From positions 1 through 54,940 of the forward strand of contig JAAFIC010000012.1 in NCBI GenBank assembly GCA_013298565.1: a stretch of DNA of 54,940 nucleotides. Reading direction: 5' to 3'. Origin of the DNA: Alphaproteobacteria bacterium (lineage in GTDB: Bacteria > Pseudomonadota > Alphaproteobacteria > Elsterales > Elsteraceae). Position numbers and translations under genes: made by a program. The notes beneath the pieces are model-generated. The model had not been told where the DNA came from. It searched no databases and saw nothing but the letters and a program-made list of their open reading frames with translations. This document shows, in pieces, positions 52,009 through 54,940 of this stretch; the stretch's first letter is position 1, and every line of letters begins with the position of its first letter.

Positions 52009-54821
52009 TGCCCAAGCCTTTCCAGAATGGTCGTGACGTGAACTTGATCGGCCTTATAATTCCCCGTGAGCGCGTACATGACGATGTTGACCCCCGTGCG
52101 GTAGGCCATCTCGCGCTGCACTTCCCCGCCCGGCGAGACTGGGTAGAGGGGGGTTCCGTCCTTATCCATCGCCCAGGCACCGGCTAGGTCCGATTGGGTC
52201 ATGAGAATGTTCGATACTTCATCGCCGCCCGCCGTGGGGTTCGCCTGCACCCACAGGGGGGAGGCAGCTTCGCGGCCCGGAAACTCTTGCAACAGGTAGA
52301 AGGTTTTGGTCAGCACATGGTCTGCCCCGGCAGGCACCAGCGGCGGAATATCCAGCCCGCGCACGAGCGCCCGCAGCCGCCGGGTACCCGCACCAGGGCT
52401 GAAACTATCACCGTAAGGGCCGTCGCGCGTATCGAACAGCAACGTGCCGCCGGTACGGAGATAAAGGTTGATCCGCGCCAACGCTTCGGGGCTTGGCAGC
52501 GGTTGCCCGTCGGTCATCGGCCAGTAAATCAGCGGAAAGAAGGCCAACTCATCGCGCTCGATCTCCACTGGTATCGGCGCTGCGGCATCTACCGCTGTGC
52601 GCCGTTGCAAAATATAGGAGAGGCCCTCAAGCCCGGATTTGCTAATGGCATCGACGGTTGCATCGCCCGTGCGGATATAGGCGAGGCGGAAATCCAGCGC
52701 GGACTTCAGCGCGAACTCTTGAACCTGCGGGTCCATGTAAGGCGCAGGGGTTTGCGCCTGACCGGACGGCGGCATCAGGACCGCGAGCGCCACGGCAGCA
52801 ACCCCGACTTTCCCAAAGTGCCAGCGCCCGCGCGCCGACAGCAGCCCGCGCAAAGCGTAGGCGACGATCAGATCGAGCAAAAATAGCAGCAGTGCCAACG
52901 TGAACAACCAAGGCCGCAGATCAACTTCCGCCGAACCGTGCAGAGGCGCGAGGTTCACCCCCGAGGGCAAGGCCCCCGGCGTGGTCCGAAGCGAGAGAAG
53001 CTCGGTCACAGTGCCCCCAGTCAAATTCAGCGCCCGTTGCGCGGTTTCGGTGCCGCTGGTGCCATAAAGTCCTGGTGGATGGCGCGGCCCGACTGTAACA
53101 GCCCCCGCGCGCGCCACAGCTTCGGCCCCCGATGCGGGCGGTCCCAGCCGCGCGAACCCATCCAAACTTTGCAGCGGCGGTACGGGAAGACCGCCTTCCG
53201 TCCCCGTCTGCGCGGCACCCGGCGTGGCCTGCGAGAGGGCAATCAGCCGCTCCAGCATTTCGATGAACAGGCCGCTGACCGGAAGGCTCGACCAATCGGC
53301 GCTGGCGGGTACGTGCATGAGCACTAGCCAGCCTTCGCCCGCAGGGGCCGCTGTAACCAAGGGGGTTCCGTCGGAAAGTTGCGCCCAGGTGCGCCCCGCT
53401 AAATCCGGCCCTGGTTCGGCCAGCACTTGCCGCTTTACCGTCACATCGGCAGGAAGGGCGAGGCCCGAAAACGGCGAGGTTACGGCAAACGGGGCCAGCG
53501 GCATCGGCACGGTCCATTGCAGTGCCGTCCCCAAAGCGCGGTCGCCCGGTCGCAGGCGCACGGGCAGCAACACCGGCCCCTCATCGGCTTCCGTCGCGGC
53601 AAGGCGCGGCCCGGCAAAGCGCAGCAGCACGCCTCCCGCCTCCACATACGCCCGCAGACGAGTGCGTTGATCGACGGTGGCGCTTTCCGCATCGGTCCAG
53701 ATGAGCACCGAGGGCGGCTTTCGCAGCAGATCGTCCAGCGATGCCCGCGCTAGATTGGCGACGGGGGCCAGCGCGCGATCGAGATAATAGGGATCATCCA
53801 GCAACGACTGCGTGCGGTCCAACGCCCCGCTGCTGATAAGCCCGACCGAGCGGCGCTGCCAGCCTTGATCGAGCAGCACGGTGCCGCCCACCGTAGGCCG
53901 GGTTTCCGGGCGCGGCACGAGATCGAGCCGCGCCAAATCGTTCCGGCGCTCCGGCGGAATGGTGAAGGACAAGCTGGCTTGTTTCTCGCCCTCGGCGAAC
54001 CGCAGGCTCGGTTGCGCTATCACCTGCCCGCCTTGCGTGAGCAGGCGCAGGTTGGCGGTTTCGGCAGCACTCGCCTCCGCCCGGCGCACGTGCAGTTCGA
54101 TGCGATTGGCAGCGGTGGCGGAGGTTGCGCGCGGTGGCGGCATCACCAAGAGCGGCAACCGATCCGGCCCGCGCAGCTCGAGCGACCCTAGTTGCACGAG
54201 GCGCGCCAACAGCGGTGTCATGGCGGCATCGGTCTGGCCGTCGCTGAGGTAGAGAATCGAAATAATCGCGCCCGGCTCGAAGGCTTTCAACGCCGTTAGC
54301 GCCGCCCCCCGGTCTGTCGGCCACGGATGGGGCTGCACGGAGCCTAAACGGTCCCGCACATCGGCGGCACGGCGCGGGCCGAACAGCGACGGCGCGGCAT
54401 CATCGCCCGCCCGCGCAGTCGTTAGCAACGCGACAGGACGGCCTTGACGGTCGGCCTGATCCAAAACTGCCGAGGCGGCCACTACCCGACGATCCCAATC
54501 CGCCGCAGATCCCCAACCGTCATCAAGCACGAGCAGCAATGGCCCGGTTCCGCTGAGGGGCGCTGCGGGGTTGAGCAAAGGCCGGGCGAGTGCCAGCACG
54601 AGCAAAGCCGCAACGGTGAGGCGCAAAACCAGCAACCACCAGGGCGTGCGCGCTGCCGTTTCCTCCTGGCTTTCAAGCCCCAGCAGAAAGCGCAAGGCCG
54701 GAAACCGGAGGCTGAGGGGCGTCGGCGGGATTACCCGCAGCAGCAACCACAGCGCGGGAAGCGCGAGCAGCGCTGCCAAGATCCACGGTGCGGCAAAGGC
54801 GAGCGGCCCCAACACAATCAT
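52005..54821 (-). CDS. DUF4159 protein with N-terminal BatA-like domain
   Basis: This 938-residue protein has two N-terminal membrane helices typical of BatA (PALWLLLRVIPPTPLSLRFP, then LRLTVAALLVLALARPLLNP), a VWA-like domain (LLLVLDDGWGSA, ISILYLSDGQTDAA), a central region, a membrane pair near 640-670 and a C-terminal DUF4159 domain (FPLIYWPMTDGQPLPSPEAL, TGGTLLFDTRDG, HVLTKTFYLLQEFPG). It is predicted to work with the DUF58 protein and an MoxR ATPase upstream. Its ATG overlaps the DUF58 stop and its stop overlaps the next gene. Confidence 0.85.
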   Translation of the reverse strand: MIVLGPLAFAAPWILAALLALPALWLLLRVIPPTPLSLRFPALRFLLGLESQEETAARTPWWLLVLRLTVAALLVLALARPLLNPAAPLSGTGPLLLVLDDGWGSAADWDRRVVAASAVLDQADRQGRPVALLTTARAGDDAAPSLFGPRRAADVRDRLGSVQPHPWPTDRGAALTALKAFEPGAIISILYLSDGQTDAAMTPLLARLVQLGSLELRGPDRLPLLVMPPPRATSATAANRIELHVRRAEASAAETANLRLLTQGGQVIAQPSLRFAEGEKQASLSFTIPPERRNDLARLDLVPRPETRPTVGGTVLLDQGWQRRSVGLISSGALDRTQSLLDDPYYLDRALAPVANLARASLDDLLRKPPSVLIWTDAESATVDQRTRLRAYVEAGGVLLRFAGPRLAATEADEGPVLLPVRLRPGDRALGTALQWTVPMPLAPFAVTSPFSGLALPADVTVKRQVLAEPGPDLAGRTWAQLSDGTPLVTAAPAGEGWLVLMHVPASADWSSLPVSGLFIEMLERLIALSQATPGAAQTGTEGGLPVPPLQSLDGFARLGPPASGAEAVARAGAVTVGPRHPPGLYGTSGTETAQRALNLTGGTVTELLSLRTTPGALPSGVNLAPLHGSAEVDLRPWLFTLALLLFLLDLIVAYALRGLLSARGRWHFGKVGVAAVALAVLMPPSGQAQTPAPYMDPQVQEFALKSALDFRLAYIRTGDATVDAISKSGLEGLSYILQRRTAVDAAAPIPVEIERDELAFFPLIYWPMTDGQPLPSPEALARINLYLRTGGTLLFDTRDGPYGDSFSPGAGTRRLRALVRGLDIPPLVPAGADHVLTKTFYLLQEFPGREAASPLWVQANPTAGGDEVSNILMTQSDLAGAWAMDKDGTPLYPVSPGGEVQREMAYRTGVNIVMYALTGNYKADQVHVTTILERLGQ

Positions 54822-54940
54822 AGCGCCTCCCCCCCCCGCGCCCGGCCCGCGCCATCGCTTAACTGCTGATAGAGCGCGACGAGGGCGACAGTCGGCGCTT
54901 GGTCGGTGCTATGCCGGGTGAAGCTCCAACCCAGCCGCCG
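54818..54940 (-). CDS. DUF58 family protein, C-terminal end only
   Basis: The frame is open to the right window edge; 40 residues are seen (LGWSFTRHSTDQAPTVALV, then ALYQQLS), a strong DUF58 C-terminal pattern. The TGA at 54820-54818 overlaps the DUF4159 start (ATGA). The rest of the gene lies outside the window. Confidence 0.8.
   Translation of the reverse strand, partial: RRLGWSFTRHSTDQAPTVALVALYQQLSDGAGRARGGEAL

Overview
The window looks like chromosome of a GC-rich alphaproteobacterium, probably Rhodospirillales. The evidence is a Shemin-type 5-aminolevulinate synthase (hemA), the gene order yacG-rnase E/G-maf-infA-small phosphatase, the block histone deacetylase-like/xseB/ispA/dxs/tlyA, and the DUF58-DUF4159-membrane protein block at the right end. 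The genus is inferred, not proven.

Layout. Positions 1-7042 hold a tightly overlapping five- or six-gene operon that looks like a DNA-modification/defence system: an MmeI/YeeA-like adenine methyltransferase (5' end outside the window), RhuM, a chimeric mini-ORF, a DUF1016/YhcG nuclease-like protein, an SF2 helicase and a GIY-YIG nuclease. It lies on the 3' side of a tRNA-Phe gene (7659-7734, minus), with a repeat cluster and a decayed gene between them. Positions 7838-13694 are housekeeping (yacG, rng-like, maf, infA, phosphatase, hemA, CDF transporter, pdxH). Positions 13888-17261 carry a DnaJ-like chaperone, a secreted protein of unknown family, a DoxX-like protein and an OpgC-like acyltransferase. 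Positions 17258-22386 are a four-gene minus-strand operon (TTC38-like TPR protein, CaiB/BaiF CoA-transferase, TPP enzyme, secreted esterase). Two tandem paralogues of the secreted unknown family follow (22609-23992), then fabI, aroC, an XRE-type regulator and sppA.

Positions 28436-37323 are a sugar/sugar-acid catabolic cluster: a DgoR-like GntR regulator, an SDR sugar dehydrogenase, an AraFGH-like ABC importer, an aldose epimerase-like protein, D-galactonate dehydratase and a DHDPS-family aldolase/dehydratase. Operator-like palindromes sit in front of the regulator and in the dehydrogenase/importer intergenic region. The likely scheme is import, mutarotation, oxidation to a lactone/aldonate, dehydration to a 2-keto-3-deoxy acid, and cleavage or a second dehydration. 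No lactonase or sugar-acid kinase is visible.

Positions 37450-42691 hold tlyA, dxs, ispA, xseB, a histone deacetylase-like hydrolase and a TusA-like protein. Then come a GAF-GGDEF-EAL protein, a membrane-protein block (DUF423, TatA, MarC, TerC, ExoD, SemiSWEET), a KamA/EpmB-like radical SAM enzyme, pirin, and two large membrane/VWA-like proteins downstream of a partial DUF58 gene.

The most unusual elements are (i) the defence-like operon with its chimeric mini-ORF, (ii) five copies of a mosaic, TA-flanked, hairpin-rich intergenic repeat whose stems show compensatory changes and whose ends supply the stop codons of neighbouring genes, and (iii) a three-member family of small exported proteins with a conserved Cys-FRA-x-W/Gly-x-Leu-Cys core.
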